A stretch of 64,000 nucleotides of DNA from Pseudonocardia sp. MH-G8 (GTDB lineage Bacteria > Actinomycetota > Actinomycetes > Mycobacteriales > Pseudonocardiaceae). Below the pieces are notes generated by a model, which was given only the letters and a program-made list of their open reading frames with translations, did no database searches and was not told where the DNA came from. Every line of letters starts with the position of its first letter. Positions within the stretch are counted from its first letter, which is position 1. Shown one piece after another: positions 1-8,456 of this stretch. The stretch spans positions 89,659-153,658 of the forward strand of contig NZ_NKYF01000025.1 of the NCBI RefSeq assembly GCF_002262885.1. The letters run 5' to 3'. The position numbers and the translations under genes are program-made.

Positions 1-1
1 G

Positions 2-466
2 CACCTGGCCGTGCAGATCGCCAAGGCACGCGGCGCGTTCGTCGTCGGCACCGCCTCGGTCGGCAAGCACCACCTCCTGCACGACCTCGGCATCGACGAG
101 GCGGTCGACTACCGCGCGGAGGCGTTCGAGAAGGCGATCGAGCCGGTCGACCTGGTGCTCGACCTCATCGGCGGCGATGTCGCGGTGCGTTCGCTCGACG
201 TCCTGCACCCCGAGGGCCGGCTGCTGTGCCTGCCGTCGGCCGCCGCTGCCGACGCGCTCGCGGCCGCGGCCGAACGCGGTGTCCGGGCCACCGCCATGCT
301 GGTCGAACCCGACGGTGACGGCCTCGAGGCGCTGGCCCGCCTCGTGGAGGACCGGCGGTTGCGGGTGCTCGTGTCCGAGACCTTCCCCCTGGAACGGGCC
401 TCGCACGCCCACCGCGCCGGGGAACTGGGGCGCACGGCCGGCAAGCTGGTGCTGACCACCGGCTGA
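2..466 (+). CDS. Zinc-type quinone oxidoreductase / alcohol dehydrogenase-like protein, C-terminal part
   Basis: This is the 3' part of a medium-chain dehydrogenase/reductase gene cut by the left window edge; the frame is already open at base 2. The visible residues begin HLAVQIAKARGAF, the end of the Rossmann nucleotide-binding helix, and continue with GTAS, a stretch around DLVLDLIGGDVAVRSLDVL typical of the NAD(P)-binding domain, and the family ending (HRAGELGRTAGKLVL). Members reduce quinones or other activated carbonyls with NADPH in the cytosol; the substrate cannot be told from this fragment. It converges on the histidine kinase gene that ends 10 bp downstream. Confidence 0.85.
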   Translation, partial: HLAVQIAKARGAFVVGTASVGKHHLLHDLGIDEAVDYRAEAFEKAIEPVDLVLDLIGGDVAVRSLDVLHPEGRLLCLPSAAAADALAAAAERGVRATAMLVEPDGDGLEALARLVEDRRLRVLVSETFPLERASHAHRAGELGRTAGKLVLTTG

Positions 467-475
467 CCGTGGGCG

Positions 476-1801
476 TCAGGAACGGCGCGGCATCGGGATC
501 ACCGCGCGCAGCAGCGCACCGGGCGTGGTGTCGGCCACCACCAGCGTGCCTCCGTGGTGCGCGGTGATGTCGCGGGCGATGGGGAGCCCCAGCCCGGATC
601 CACCCGCGTCGCGGGCCCGCGCCTCGTCGAGGCGGGTGAACCGGTCGAAGACCGCGTCGCGGTGCTCGTCCGGGATGCCCGGCCCGTCGTCGCCGATCTC
701 CAGCACGGCGTCCCCGGCCCGCTCCCGCAGGTCGACGACCACGGCGGTGCCGGCGTGCCGCACGGCGTTGTCCACGAGGTTGGCCACGAGGCGCCGCAGC
801 TGCTCACCGCACCCGTGCACGACGATCCCGGGCTCGATCCGCAACTCCACGCGGACGTCGGTGCGCGGCCGGGTGCGCATGGCCTCCTCCGCGGCCACCT
901 GCCCGAGCTCCACCTCCTCGTGCTCGGGCGGCGCGCCCGCGTCCAGCCGGGCGAGCAGCAGCAGGTCCGCGGTGAGGCGTTGGATGCGCTCGACGTCGGT
1001 CAGGGCCTCCGCGGTGAGCGGCTGCGGCGGAGCGATCTCCAGGCGGGTGCGCAGCACCGCGAGGGGACTGCGCAGCTCGTGGGCGGCGTCCGCCACGAAC
1101 CTGCGGTGGCGGCCCACGGCCTGCTCGAGCCGATCGAGGGTCCGGTTCGTCGTCTGCGCGAGCCGGGTGATCTCGTCCCGTGCCCGCGGGACGGGGACCC
1201 GGCGGTGCAGGTCGGTGCCGGTGATGTCGGCGAGCTCGCGGCGGATCGCCGACACCGGGGCCAGCGCGCGTCCGACGGCGAGCCAGGTGAGCCCCGCGAC
1301 CAGCAGGAGCAAGGCGGGGACGCCGGGGAGCAGCACCGAGCGCAGCGTCGCGAGTGCGGCGGCGGCCGGTTGCCGCGACGCCCTCGCCTGCACCACGACG
1401 TTCCCGCCCTCGGTGCGCACCGGCAGGGTCGCCACGGTGAACGACTCGGGACGCGCGGTCCCCACCGCCATCGGCGCGGCCGGCACCATCGGGCCGATCG
1501 GGGCCGCGTCCGCAGGCGCCGCCGGAGCCGAGCGGACGACGACGTCCGGGGCGAGCCTGCCGATCCACACCGCCTCGCCGAGGACGCGCGTGAAGTGCGG
1601 CTCCGCGGTGTCGAGCAGGTCGGCGGCCACCGTGGCGCGCCGCTGCGCCTCGGCGGCCGCGCTCTCCTCGAGGCTGGCGGTCAGCACGCCGACGAGCACG
1701 GCGGAGGCGACACCGAGCGCCGCGGCGACGATCGCGGTGGCCGCGAGCGTGGCCCGGAGCCGGACCGACAGGCGTGCCGTCCAGCGCCCGCCCAGCGTCA
1801 C
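476..1801 (-). CDS. Two-component sensor histidine kinase (HAMP-HisKA-HATPase)
   Basis: Membrane sensor kinase of about 441 residues. A first membrane segment lies near residues 17-40, followed by a periplasmic domain rich in Ala/Pro (about 41-155), a second membrane segment (about 156-176), a HAMP linker, and a HisKA dimerisation helix with the phosphoacceptor His at about residue 241 in DAAHELRSP. An ATPase domain follows with N box (LVDNAVRHA), G1 box (DDGPGIP) and G2 box (GGSGLGL). I chose the GTG at 1801 because it overlaps the regulator's stop as GTGA, so the pair is translationally coupled. The signal is unknown; the divergent small secreted protein is a possible target or accessory. 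Confidence 0.92.
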   Translation of the reverse strand: MTLGGRWTARLSVRLRATLAATAIVAAALGVASAVLVGVLTASLEESAAAEAQRRATVAADLLDTAEPHFTRVLGEAVWIGRLAPDVVVRSAPAAPADAAPIGPMVPAAPMAVGTARPESFTVATLPVRTEGGNVVVQARASRQPAAAALATLRSVLLPGVPALLLLVAGLTWLAVGRALAPVSAIRRELADITGTDLHRRVPVPRARDEITRLAQTTNRTLDRLEQAVGRHRRFVADAAHELRSPLAVLRTRLEIAPPQPLTAEALTDVERIQRLTADLLLLARLDAGAPPEHEEVELGQVAAEEAMRTRPRTDVRVELRIEPGIVVHGCGEQLRRLVANLVDNAVRHAGTAVVVDLRERAGDAVLEIGDDGPGIPDEHRDAVFDRFTRLDEARARDAGGSGLGLPIARDITAHHGGTLVVADTTPGALLRAVIPMPRRS

Positions 1802-2472
1802 GACGTGGCCTCCAGCCGGTAGCCCGCGCCGCGGACGGTCACCAACGATGTGCGGCCGAACGGCGCGTCGATCTTGCGACGCAGCGCGCTCACGTAGACC
1901 TCGACGATGTTCGGGTCGCCGTCGTAGGCGAAATCCCATGCCTGCGCGAGCAGCTCGCGCTTGGACACGACCTGGCCGGGACGGCGGGCGAGGCCGTGCA
2001 GCACGGCGAACTCCTTCGGCGTCAGGGTGATGTCCACGTCGCCGCGCCGGCAGCGCAGCCCGGCCGGGTCCAGGCACAGGTCACCGACCGTGATCGACAC
2101 CGGTCGGGACGTGCCGCCGCGGCGCACCAGCGCGCGCAGGCGGGCAAGGAGCACCACGTAGGAGAAGGGTTTGGACAGGTAGTCGTCGGCGCCGGTGTCG
2201 AGCGCCTCGGCCTCGTCGTGCACGCCGTCCTTGGCGGTGAGCATCAGGATGGGCGTCCAGTTCTGCGCCGCTCGCAGCGCCGCGCAGAGGGCGTAGCCGT
2301 TCAGTCGGGGCAGCATCACGTCGAGCACGATCACGTCGTAGGTGTTCTCGGTGGCCAGCCACAGGCCGTCCCTCCCGTCGTGCGCGACGTCCACGGCGAA
2401 CCCCTCACCCGCGAGTCCGCCCGTGAGCACGTCGGTCAGCCGTCGCTCGTCCTCCACCAGCAGCATCCGCAC
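1798..2472 (-). CDS. OmpR-family response regulator
   Basis: A 224-residue regulator with an N-terminal receiver domain (MLLVEDE acid pocket, phosphoacceptor Asp in DVIVLDVMLP, conserved Lys in YLSKPF) and a C-terminal winged helix (TLTPKEFAVLHGLARRPGQ, then VYVSALRRKID and VRGAGYRLE). The receiver begins almost at the GTG at 2472. Its last codons overlap the kinase gene by 4 bp, giving a classic RR-HK operon. Two direct TTCAGCCC repeats, 11 bp apart, lie in the intergenic region toward the divergent secreted-protein gene and fit tandem binding by an OmpR-type dimer. Confidence 0.93.
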   Translation of the reverse strand: MRMLLVEDERRLTDVLTGGLAGEGFAVDVAHDGRDGLWLATENTYDVIVLDVMLPRLNGYALCAALRAAQNWTPILMLTAKDGVHDEAEALDTGADDYLSKPFSYVVLLARLRALVRRGGTSRPVSITVGDLCLDPAGLRCRRGDVDITLTPKEFAVLHGLARRPGQVVSKRELLAQAWDFAYDGDPNIVEVYVSALRRKIDAPFGRTSLVTVRGAGYRLEATS

Positions 2473-2527
2473 GGCGAGCAGTCTCGCGCGCAGGCCTGAG
2501 GTGAACCTGAAGACGCGTTCGGGCTCC

Positions 2528-2546
2528 TTCAGCCCCGGTTCAGCCC
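2528..2546. promoter_or_regulatory. Tandem TTCAGCCC repeats, candidate binding site of the adjacent OmpR-type regulator
   Basis: TTCAGCCC occurs at 2528-2535 and again at 2539-2546, one helical turn (11 bp) apart, in the 117-bp divergent region between the response regulator and the small secreted-protein gene. OmpR/PhoB regulators typically bind direct repeats with this spacing. Assignment to the neighbouring regulator is inference from position. Confidence 0.45.
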
Positions 2547-2589
2547 GGCCTCGGCAGGCTCCACTCGTTCCCGACGAATGGAGGAGATC

Positions 2590-2931
2590 ATGCGGATTGC
2601 GGGTATCGGAGCCGCCGTGCTGGTGGCGGCGGCCCTGTCGGTCACGCTGACGGGCGTGGCGAGTGCGGGGGAGCCCGACGGCGACCGCGACGGCGAGCGC
2701 GCCGACGTCGTCATCGTGCGCTGCGAGGACGGCGAGATCGTGCGCCGCGAGCCCACCGACGAGGAACGGGAGCGGATTCGGGCGCTGCCCACCGAACCCG
2801 GGCGGGTCCTCGGTGGGGAGCAAGCCGAACGCGGTGGGTGGGTCGAGGGGGTCCCGCAGCGAGGGGTGCACGTCGTGCCCGCGCAGCCGGCGGAGCCGGG
2901 GGCCGAGTGCGGCGCGGCCGCGCGGCCCTGA
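2590..2931 (+). CDS. Small secreted acidic protein of unknown function
   Basis: A 113-residue protein with a clear Sec signal peptide (MRIAGIGAAVLVAAALSVTL, then GVASAG near the cleavage point). The mature part is highly charged, including VIVRCEDGEIVRREPTDEE, and ends in a Pro/Ala/Gly-rich tail with no recognised domain. Two Cys residues (one in VRCEDG, one in EPGAECG) might form a disulfide. GAGGAG sits just before the ATG at 2590, favouring it over the in-frame ATG 12 bp upstream. It diverges from the two-component operon, with that system's candidate operator in between, and is therefore a likely regulon member. Confidence 0.75.
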   Translation: MRIAGIGAAVLVAAALSVTLTGVASAGEPDGDRDGERADVVIVRCEDGEIVRREPTDEERERIRALPTEPGRVLGGEQAERGGWVEGVPQRGVHVVPAQPAEPGAECGAAARP

Positions 2932-2941
2932 TCGCGCGGCC

Positions 2942-2990
2942 CTGACCGCGGACGTGCGGTGCCCGTCGGGGGCGGGCACCGCACGGTCAG
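2942..2990. terminator. Bidirectional hairpin terminator
   Basis: Perfect 12-bp inverted repeat GTGCGGTGCCCG (2954-2965) / CGGGCACCGCAC (2973-2984) with a 7-nt loop, flanked by CTGACC / GGTCAG that can extend the stem. It separates two convergent genes and overlaps the last codons of the minus-strand gene. No U-tract, as is usual in high-GC actinobacteria. Confidence 0.75.
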
Positions 2991-4180
2991 GCGCGGCGGC
3001 GGGCCTGCGCCACCACCTCCCGCACCCGCTCGCGGATGCCCCGCAGCTCGGTGAGGTAGAGCCAGTAGTCGGGATGCACGCCGGTCAACCGGTCCTGGGC
3101 GTTGTCCAGGCGCACCGACTGGGCGTCGAGGACGGGACCGAACTCGTCGACGAGGCCGCGGTCCACGACCAGGCGTTGCGCGTCGCGCAGCACGAAGCGG
3201 GTGTCGGCGGCGTGCCGCGAGGGGTCGGCACGCACGTCGCGCAGCGAGGCGAGCCGGTCCGTGACCGCCTCGTGGCGGTCCTCGGCGCGGGAGAGGGCGG
3301 AACGTGCGGCGGTGACCGCGTCCGCCGCGGCGTCCCAGTCCCCGTGGTCGGCGTGGCGCCGCGCATCGGCCAGCGTGCCCTCCGCGGCCGCGATGGCCTC
3401 ACGGGCCGCGGCCTCGGCGCCGGTCAGGTCGCGCGAACAGGGTTCGGAGAACTCGCGCCTCAGGGCCGACATCGCGGGTTCGATCCGCTCGGCCTTCGTC
3501 GTGGCGGCCGCGCGGCGCGTCGCGATGCTGCTCAGGGCCGACCGCACCTGCGCGGCGGTCTGCGGGGCCTCGGCGGCGAGCGACGCGGCCGAGCGGGCGA
3601 GGTCGAGGGTGCGCTGCGCCGCGCTGCGACGCTCTTGCAACCCCGCTCCGGCGGCCTCGAGACCGGCTGCGCTCCGCTCGGCCTCGGCGAGGCGGTCCTC
3701 GGCCCGCCGGGACCGGACCCCGGACGAGGTGGCGTCCTGGACGGCGGCGCGGGCGGAGACGAGGGCGGTACGGGCGTCCTGCACGGTGCGCGGAAGCGTC
3801 GTGAGGGCGTACGCGGCCGCGTCGAGGGTGCGCGAGTGCGCCGCTCGGAACCGCCGGATCGCCTCCCGGGCCCGCTCGATCTCGCGCAGGGCCTTCTCAT
3901 CGGCCTCGCGGGCGCCGCGGACCGGCGCGCTCCCGTCGAGGGGGTGCTCCTGCGTGGCGGTCAGGTAGGCGTTCGTGGCGCTGTCCCCGGCGGCGGCGAC
4001 CTCGGCCCACTCGCGGGCGAGCCGGCGGTCGCCGCTGCCCAGCTCGGTGGCCGCGTGCACTGCGTCGGCAACGGCGCGCTGCTCGTCGTCGAGGGCGAGG
4101 AACCCCTGCGTGGCCGCGTTGCGCGCGGCCTGGACGCGCTCGTCGGGGAGCTCGCCTCCACGGTCGGACCTGCGGAACAC
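2987..4180 (-). CDS. Alanine/arginine-rich coiled-coil protein of unknown function
   Basis: A predicted 397-residue, almost entirely helical protein rich in Ala, Arg and Glu with long heptad-like stretches (for example RAREAIRRFRAAHSRTL and LAEAERSAAGLEAAG). There is no signal peptide or membrane segment. The C-terminal part, HPDYWLYLTELRGIRERV, is less repetitive and may be a conserved module. I recognise no enzyme motif. The frame is open further upstream, but the GTG at 4180 is preceded by a good Shine-Dalgarno (GAGGGGAGCGAG) and coding character stops there. It stands alone, convergent with the small secreted gene. Confidence 0.65.
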   Translation of the reverse strand: MFRRSDRGGELPDERVQAARNAATQGFLALDDEQRAVADAVHAATELGSGDRRLAREWAEVAAAGDSATNAYLTATQEHPLDGSAPVRGAREADEKALREIERAREAIRRFRAAHSRTLDAAAYALTTLPRTVQDARTALVSARAAVQDATSSGVRSRRAEDRLAEAERSAAGLEAAGAGLQERRSAAQRTLDLARSAASLAAEAPQTAAQVRSALSSIATRRAAATTKAERIEPAMSALRREFSEPCSRDLTGAEAAAREAIAAAEGTLADARRHADHGDWDAAADAVTAARSALSRAEDRHEAVTDRLASLRDVRADPSRHAADTRFVLRDAQRLVVDRGLVDEFGPVLDAQSVRLDNAQDRLTGVHPDYWLYLTELRGIRERVREVVAQARRRA

Positions 4181-4699
4181 CTCGCTCCCCTCGTGCGCCG
4201 GCGCACCAACCGTACCCGGACCGGCCCTCGGTGAGCAGGGCCTGTCGGCGGCCCTGTGATCGCGCCCGTCGGGCTCTTGACGGGTGGCGCGTCGTCCGAT
4301 CCTGATCACCACCGCAGGTCCGCCCGCCGCAGCCGCTGCGACGATCGACGGTTGCGGATGCTCCGTTCGCCGGTACCGCCCGCGTGGTTGCCCGTCCGAT
4401 CGGCACGCCGGGCGTGCATCGGCGGGGGACAGGACGTGGACGTGCGGTGAACGGCGAGCCGCCCACCGGCGTGTCGGCAGGTGGGGGTGCATCCTGCCGC
4501 TCGTCGCGCCGCCCGGTCCGGCGGCCTCAGCCCGGACGCGGGAGGGCTTGCCCACCGTCCACCAGTGGCTAGCGTTGCCCTCGGATCGATAACGACCCGG
4601 TCACAGACCGGACACGGACCGAACGCCCCCCGACGGTCCGCCCGCACCCCCCGAGCGGGACGTCCGGCCGGGTCGGTAGGAGATCCGGAAGGAAAGGTC
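4181..4699. other. Divergent intergenic region without a recognised gene
   Basis: 519 bp between the starts of the coiled-coil gene (minus) and the M23 peptidase gene (plus). All frames give arginine-rich, motif-free translations. A TTGACG (4274-4279) could be a -35 element but lacks a convincing -10. I looked for a c-di-AMP (ydaO-type) riboswitch, which precedes some actinobacterial cell-wall hydrolase genes, and do not see its conserved core. Confidence 0.5.
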
Positions 4700-5590
4700 G
4701 TGGCTCGGCACCGCTCCCCCCAGGGCCGGCGCGCGCACCTCGGGCCCCCGCTGTCCGCCGCCATGGCGGCAGCGGGGGTCGGTGGCGCCCACCGGTCGAT
4801 CTCTGTCCCGCAGCTCTCCTCATCGCTCCCGGCCCGGTTCGTGGCCACCGTCGTCACCGGCGGTGCGCTCGCGGCCACGGCCCAGCACGCACTCGCGGAG
4901 ACCCTCCCCGCTGCCGCGGACACCGCGGCGCTGCGGGTCGCCGTCGAGGAGATGATCGGTCCGCGTGCGCCCGCCGACGTGGCCGACGTCGTCATCGCAC
5001 CCGCCGTCGCGCCAGTGGCGCCCGAGGTCGTCGCTTCGGCCGATCTCCCCCTGGCGGACGCGGCGTCACTCGTGAAGGCGGCCGACCTGCAGCGCGCCGC
5101 CGCCGAGGCCGCCGCCGCGGCGGCCGCGGAGGCCGCGCGCGCCGCCGAGCAGGCCCGCCTCGCCGAGGAGGCCCGCGTGGCCGAGCAGGCGAAGGCCACC
5201 GCCGGTGGCGCCGTCCAGATGGTCACCGGCCGCGTCACCTCCGGGTTCGGGTCCCGCTGGGGCCGCGCGCACCAGGGTCTGGACATCGCCGCCCCGATCG
5301 GCACTCCCATCCACGTCCCGCTCGCCGGCACGGTGATCGACTCCGGCCCCGCCTCCGGGTTCGGCCAGTGGGTGCGCGTGCGGCACGCCGACGGCATGGT
5401 CACCGTCTACGGCCACATCAACCGCTCCCACGTCAAGAAGGGGCAGGAGGTGGCCGCCGGCGAGGTGATCGCCGAGGTGGGCAACCGCGGCCGCTCCACC
5501 GGCCCGCACCTGCACATCGAGGTCCACACGGCGAGCGGCAAGAAGATCAACCCGCGCCCGTGGCTGGATGAGCACGGGGTGCGCTTCTAG
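4700..5590 (+). CDS. Secreted M23-family (LytM) peptidoglycan endopeptidase
   Basis: A 296-residue exported cell-wall hydrolase candidate. After a basic N-terminus comes a hydrophobic export segment (PARFVATVVTGGALAATA), then an Ala/Glu coiled coil at about residues 130-165 (AAEAARAAEQARLAEEAR), then the LytM domain: SGFGSRWGRAHQGLDIAAP carries the H-x3-D zinc motif, and the HLHIEVH motif follows near the end. Such enzymes cut peptide cross-bridges in peptidoglycan or activate other hydrolases. GGAAGGAAA precedes the GTG at 4700; upstream in-frame sequence is not protein-like. It converges on sthA with a 17-bp gap. Confidence 0.9.
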   Translation: MARHRSPQGRRAHLGPPLSAAMAAAGVGGAHRSISVPQLSSSLPARFVATVVTGGALAATAQHALAETLPAAADTAALRVAVEEMIGPRAPADVADVVIAPAVAPVAPEVVASADLPLADAASLVKAADLQRAAAEAAAAAAAEAARAAEQARLAEEARVAEQAKATAGGAVQMVTGRVTSGFGSRWGRAHQGLDIAAPIGTPIHVPLAGTVIDSGPASGFGQWVRVRHADGMVTVYGHINRSHVKKGQEVAAGEVIAEVGNRGRSTGPHLHIEVHTASGKKINPRPWLDEHGVRF

Positions 5591-5607
5591 CGTGCGGGCC
5601 GGCCGGG

Positions 5608-7023
5608 TCAGGTCGAGCCGTTGTCGAACGCCTCGAGTGCGCGGATCTTGTTCGTCGCGTCGAGCGCCGCCACCTTGTACGCCTCGGACAACGTCGGGTA
5701 GTTGAGGACGGTGTCGACCAGGTAGTCCACGGTGCCCCCGCAGCCCATGATCGCCTGCCCGATGTGCACGAGGTCGGTGGCGCCGGTGCCGAAGACGTGC
5801 ACGCCCAGCAGCGTGCGGTCATCGGTGGAGACCAGGAGCTTGAGCATCCCGTAGGAGTCGCCGACGATCGCGCCGCGGGCGAGCTCCCGGTAGCGCGACA
5901 TCCCCACCTCGTAGGGCACGGCCGCCGACGTCAGCTCGGCCTCGGTGCGGCCGCAGTAGGAGATCTCCGGCACCGTGTAGATGCCGATGGGCTGCAGCTC
6001 CTGAAGCTCGCGGGCCGGCTCGCCGAACGCGTGGTAGGCCGCGAGCCTGCCCTGGTCCATGCTGGTGGCCGCGAGCGCGGGGAAGCCGATCACGTCGCCG
6101 ACGGCGAAGATGTGCGGCACCTCGGTGCGGTACTGCTTGTCCACGGTGATGCGGCCCCGCTTGTCGGCGGCGAGCCCCGCCTTCTCCAGGTGCAGCTCCT
6201 CGGTCACACCCTGACGGCCCGCCGAGTACATCACCATGTCCGCGGCGATCCGCTTGCCGCTGGCCAGGCTCGTGACGGTGCCCTTCGGGGTGACCTCGAC
6301 CCGGCCGACCTCCTCCCCGAACCGGAAGGTGACGGACTGGTCGCGCAGGTGGAACTTGAGCGACTCGATCACTTCCGGATCGCAGAAGTCCAGCATCTGC
6401 GGGCGCTTCTCGACCACGGTGACGCGCGTGCCGAGCGCCGCGAACATGGACGCGTACTCGATGCCGATCACACCCGCGCCGACCACCACCATCGAGCCGG
6501 GCACGCGCTGCATCTGCAGCACGGCGTCGGAGTCGAGCACCCGCTCGTCGTCGAACTCGACCTCCGGGGGCCGGGCCGGTTTCGTCCCGGTGGCGATCAC
6601 GATGTGCTCGGCGGTGACCGTGTTGTGGTCGCCGCGCGCGTCGCCCTCGACGGTGACGGTGTGCTCGTCCTCGAAGCGGGCCGTCCCCCCGAGGAGGTCG
6701 ACGTGGTTGCGCAACAGCTGGTTGCGGATCACCTCCACCTCCCGGCCGACGACGTGCTGCGTGCGTGCCAGCAGGTCGGCGATGGTGATCTCGCTCTTCA
6801 CGCGGTAGCTCGCGCCGTACATGTCCCGCTGCGCGAACCCGGTGAGGTAGAGCACCGCCTCCCGCAGCGTCTTCGACGGGATCGTGCCGGTGTTGACGCA
6901 GACTCCGCCCATCATGTCGCGTCGCTCCGCGACGCAGACGCGCTTGCCCAGCTTCGCGGCCGCGATCGCCGCCTTCTGGCCCCCCGGGCCGGACCCGATC
7001 ACGAGCAGGTCGTAGTCGTACAC
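5608..7023 (-). CDS. sthA: Si-specific NAD(P)(+) transhydrogenase (soluble pyridine nucleotide transhydrogenase)
   Basis: A 471-residue cytosolic flavoprotein that exchanges hydride between NADPH and NAD+. The N-terminal FAD motif is LLVIGSGPGGQKAA. The active-site region reads GGVCVNTGTIPSKTL: a single Cys followed by Thr-Gly-Thr where disulfide reductases have the second Cys, which separates SthA from lipoamide dehydrogenase and mycothione reductase. A second dinucleotide motif is VVVGAGVIGIEYA, and a second FAD motif is HIFAVGDVIGFPALA. The GTG at 7023 is preceded by GGGGAGGACC. In mycobacteria sthA also lies close to ideR, as here. Confidence 0.95.
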   Translation of the reverse strand: MYDYDLLVIGSGPGGQKAAIAAAKLGKRVCVAERRDMMGGVCVNTGTIPSKTLREAVLYLTGFAQRDMYGASYRVKSEITIADLLARTQHVVGREVEVIRNQLLRNHVDLLGGTARFEDEHTVTVEGDARGDHNTVTAEHIVIATGTKPARPPEVEFDDERVLDSDAVLQMQRVPGSMVVVGAGVIGIEYASMFAALGTRVTVVEKRPQMLDFCDPEVIESLKFHLRDQSVTFRFGEEVGRVEVTPKGTVTSLASGKRIAADMVMYSAGRQGVTEELHLEKAGLAADKRGRITVDKQYRTEVPHIFAVGDVIGFPALAATSMDQGRLAAYHAFGEPARELQELQPIGIYTVPEISYCGRTEAELTSAAVPYEVGMSRYRELARGAIVGDSYGMLKLLVSTDDRTLLGVHVFGTGATDLVHIGQAIMGCGGTVDYLVDTVLNYPTLSEAYKVAALDATNKIRALEAFDNGST

Positions 7024-7194
7024 GCGACGGTCCTCCCCACATCGACGGGCGACCGGACAGCCACCCGCGCACCGCGCACAAGCGTCGCGGCAGGCACGCC
7101 GCGCGGCAAGCGCGGGAGGTTAACACTCGCCGACGACATCTCGCTCCGTCCTCGCGTCCCGAGGTGCAGCCTCGTCCACCTCGGCCCGATTCCG

Positions 7195-7238
7195 GCCCGT
7201 TCCGCCGGCCCCGTCCACAGCCGAACGGCGGAACGGGC
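7195..7238. promoter_or_regulatory. Perfect 12-bp inverted repeat upstream of the DUF4192 gene
   Basis: GCCCGTTCCGCC (7195-7206) and GGCGGAACGGGC (7227-7238) are perfect inverted repeats with a 20-nt spacer, ending 34 bp before the DUF4192 start. The centres lie about three helical turns apart, so this could be an operator or a leader hairpin. No cognate factor is recognisable. Confidence 0.45.
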
Positions 7239-7272
7239 GCGCCGCCCGTGCTCCGCGGTCCACCCTCGCCAC

Positions 7273-8409
7273 ATGACCCGTTCCCGCCGCTCCCGCTCCT
7301 CCTCGCCCGCGCCGGACGACCAGCCCGTCGTCCGCGTCTGTGACCAGGGTGAGCTGGTCGCGGCCATTCCCGCGATGCTCGGCTTCCACCCGCGCCACTC
7401 GCTGGTCCTGATGGCCACCGGGGGCAGCTCGGGGCGCAGGCTCGGCCTCACACTGCGGATCGATCTGCCGCCGCCCGAGATCCCGGCGTACGCGGAGCAC
7501 GCCGAGGTCGTCGCGGTGTCCGCCGCCCGCGGCCTGCTCCTGGACGACCCCGTGGGCGCCGTCGCCGTCGTGCTCGCGCCCGGCACCGGGGATCCGTCGT
7601 GCCTGCCGCACCGGAGGCTCGCCGGTCTCGTCGCGCAGGCACTGGCAGAACACGATGTCGACGTGCACACGCTGCTGTGGGCCGAGAGCACCACGGGCGG
7701 CGCGCACTGGGCTTGTTACGACGCGTGCGCCTGCCGGGGTCTGGTCCCGGATCCCGCGGTCACCGAGTTCGTGGTCGCCACGGTGGCGGAGGGCGGAGTC
7801 GTGCACGCCGATCGCGACGCGCTCGAGCGTCTGGTCGCACCCACCGATCCCGCCGCGCTCCGGCGCCGCGAGGAGCTGCTGATCCGGGGTGACGAGGGCG
7901 GGGGCACCACCGGTGCGGCGGACGGGGGTGGCCTCGCCGTCGAGGTGACTTCCGGCGAGGCCGCGCTCGAGGCCGCTGTCGCCGACGCCGCCGCCGGCAG
8001 GCTCGCCCTGCCCGACTCGCGGGTCGTGGAGTTGGCCACCGCTCTCGCGATCCCCGCCGTGCAGCAGACCGCGCTGCAGTGGAGCGCGGGCGCCCGGGCA
8101 GCGGCCACCGAGCAGCTGTGGGCGGCGTTGACGCGCGAGACGCCCGCCCCGCAGGCGGCGGTTCCGGCCGTGCTCCTGGCGGTCTCGGCGCTGCTGCGCG
8201 GTGATGGAGCGCTGGCCAACATCGCACTCGAGCGTGCCGAGCACGCGTGGCCGGGTCACCTGCTCTCGGGCGTGGTCCGGTCGGCAGCCGAGGCCGGGCT
8301 ACGGCCGTCGGACGTGCGGGAGTGGCTGCGTGCCGGCCTGGCGCCCGAGCGCGTGCAACCGGTAGGGGCACCGCGATCGGGACGGCGCGCCCGGCGGCGG
8401 CCGGCGTGA
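7273..8409 (+). CDS. DUF4192 domain-containing protein
   Basis: A 378-residue protein of the actinobacterial DUF4192 family, whose function is unknown. The characteristic start follows a basic, Ser-rich N-terminal tail: VRVCDQGELVAAIPAMLGFH, then PRHSLVLMA. No signal peptide or membrane segment is seen. It is flanked by sthA (divergent) and galE (convergent). The ATG at 7273 is the first plausible start after a non-coding-like region holding a 12-bp inverted repeat. The C-terminus (WLRAGLAPERVQPVG, then a basic tail) resembles that of relatives. Confidence 0.85.
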   Translation: MTRSRRSRSSSPAPDDQPVVRVCDQGELVAAIPAMLGFHPRHSLVLMATGGSSGRRLGLTLRIDLPPPEIPAYAEHAEVVAVSAARGLLLDDPVGAVAVVLAPGTGDPSCLPHRRLAGLVAQALAEHDVDVHTLLWAESTTGGAHWACYDACACRGLVPDPAVTEFVVATVAEGGVVHADRDALERLVAPTDPAALRRREELLIRGDEGGGTTGAADGGGLAVEVTSGEAALEAAVADAAAGRLALPDSRVVELATALAIPAVQQTALQWSAGARAAATEQLWAALTRETPAPQAAVPAVLLAVSALLRGDGALANIALERAEHAWPGHLLSGVVRSAAEAGLRPSDVREWLRAGLAPERVQPVGAPRSGRRARRRPA

Positions 8410-8456
8410 GCATCCCGCGGCCCCGCGTTGTGGCCGAGCAGGCGCGGGCGGTCCGG

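Noticed and set aside
4181..4699. c-di-AMP riboswitch before the M23 peptidase
   Set aside because: I could not find the conserved ydaO core sequences; position alone is not enough.
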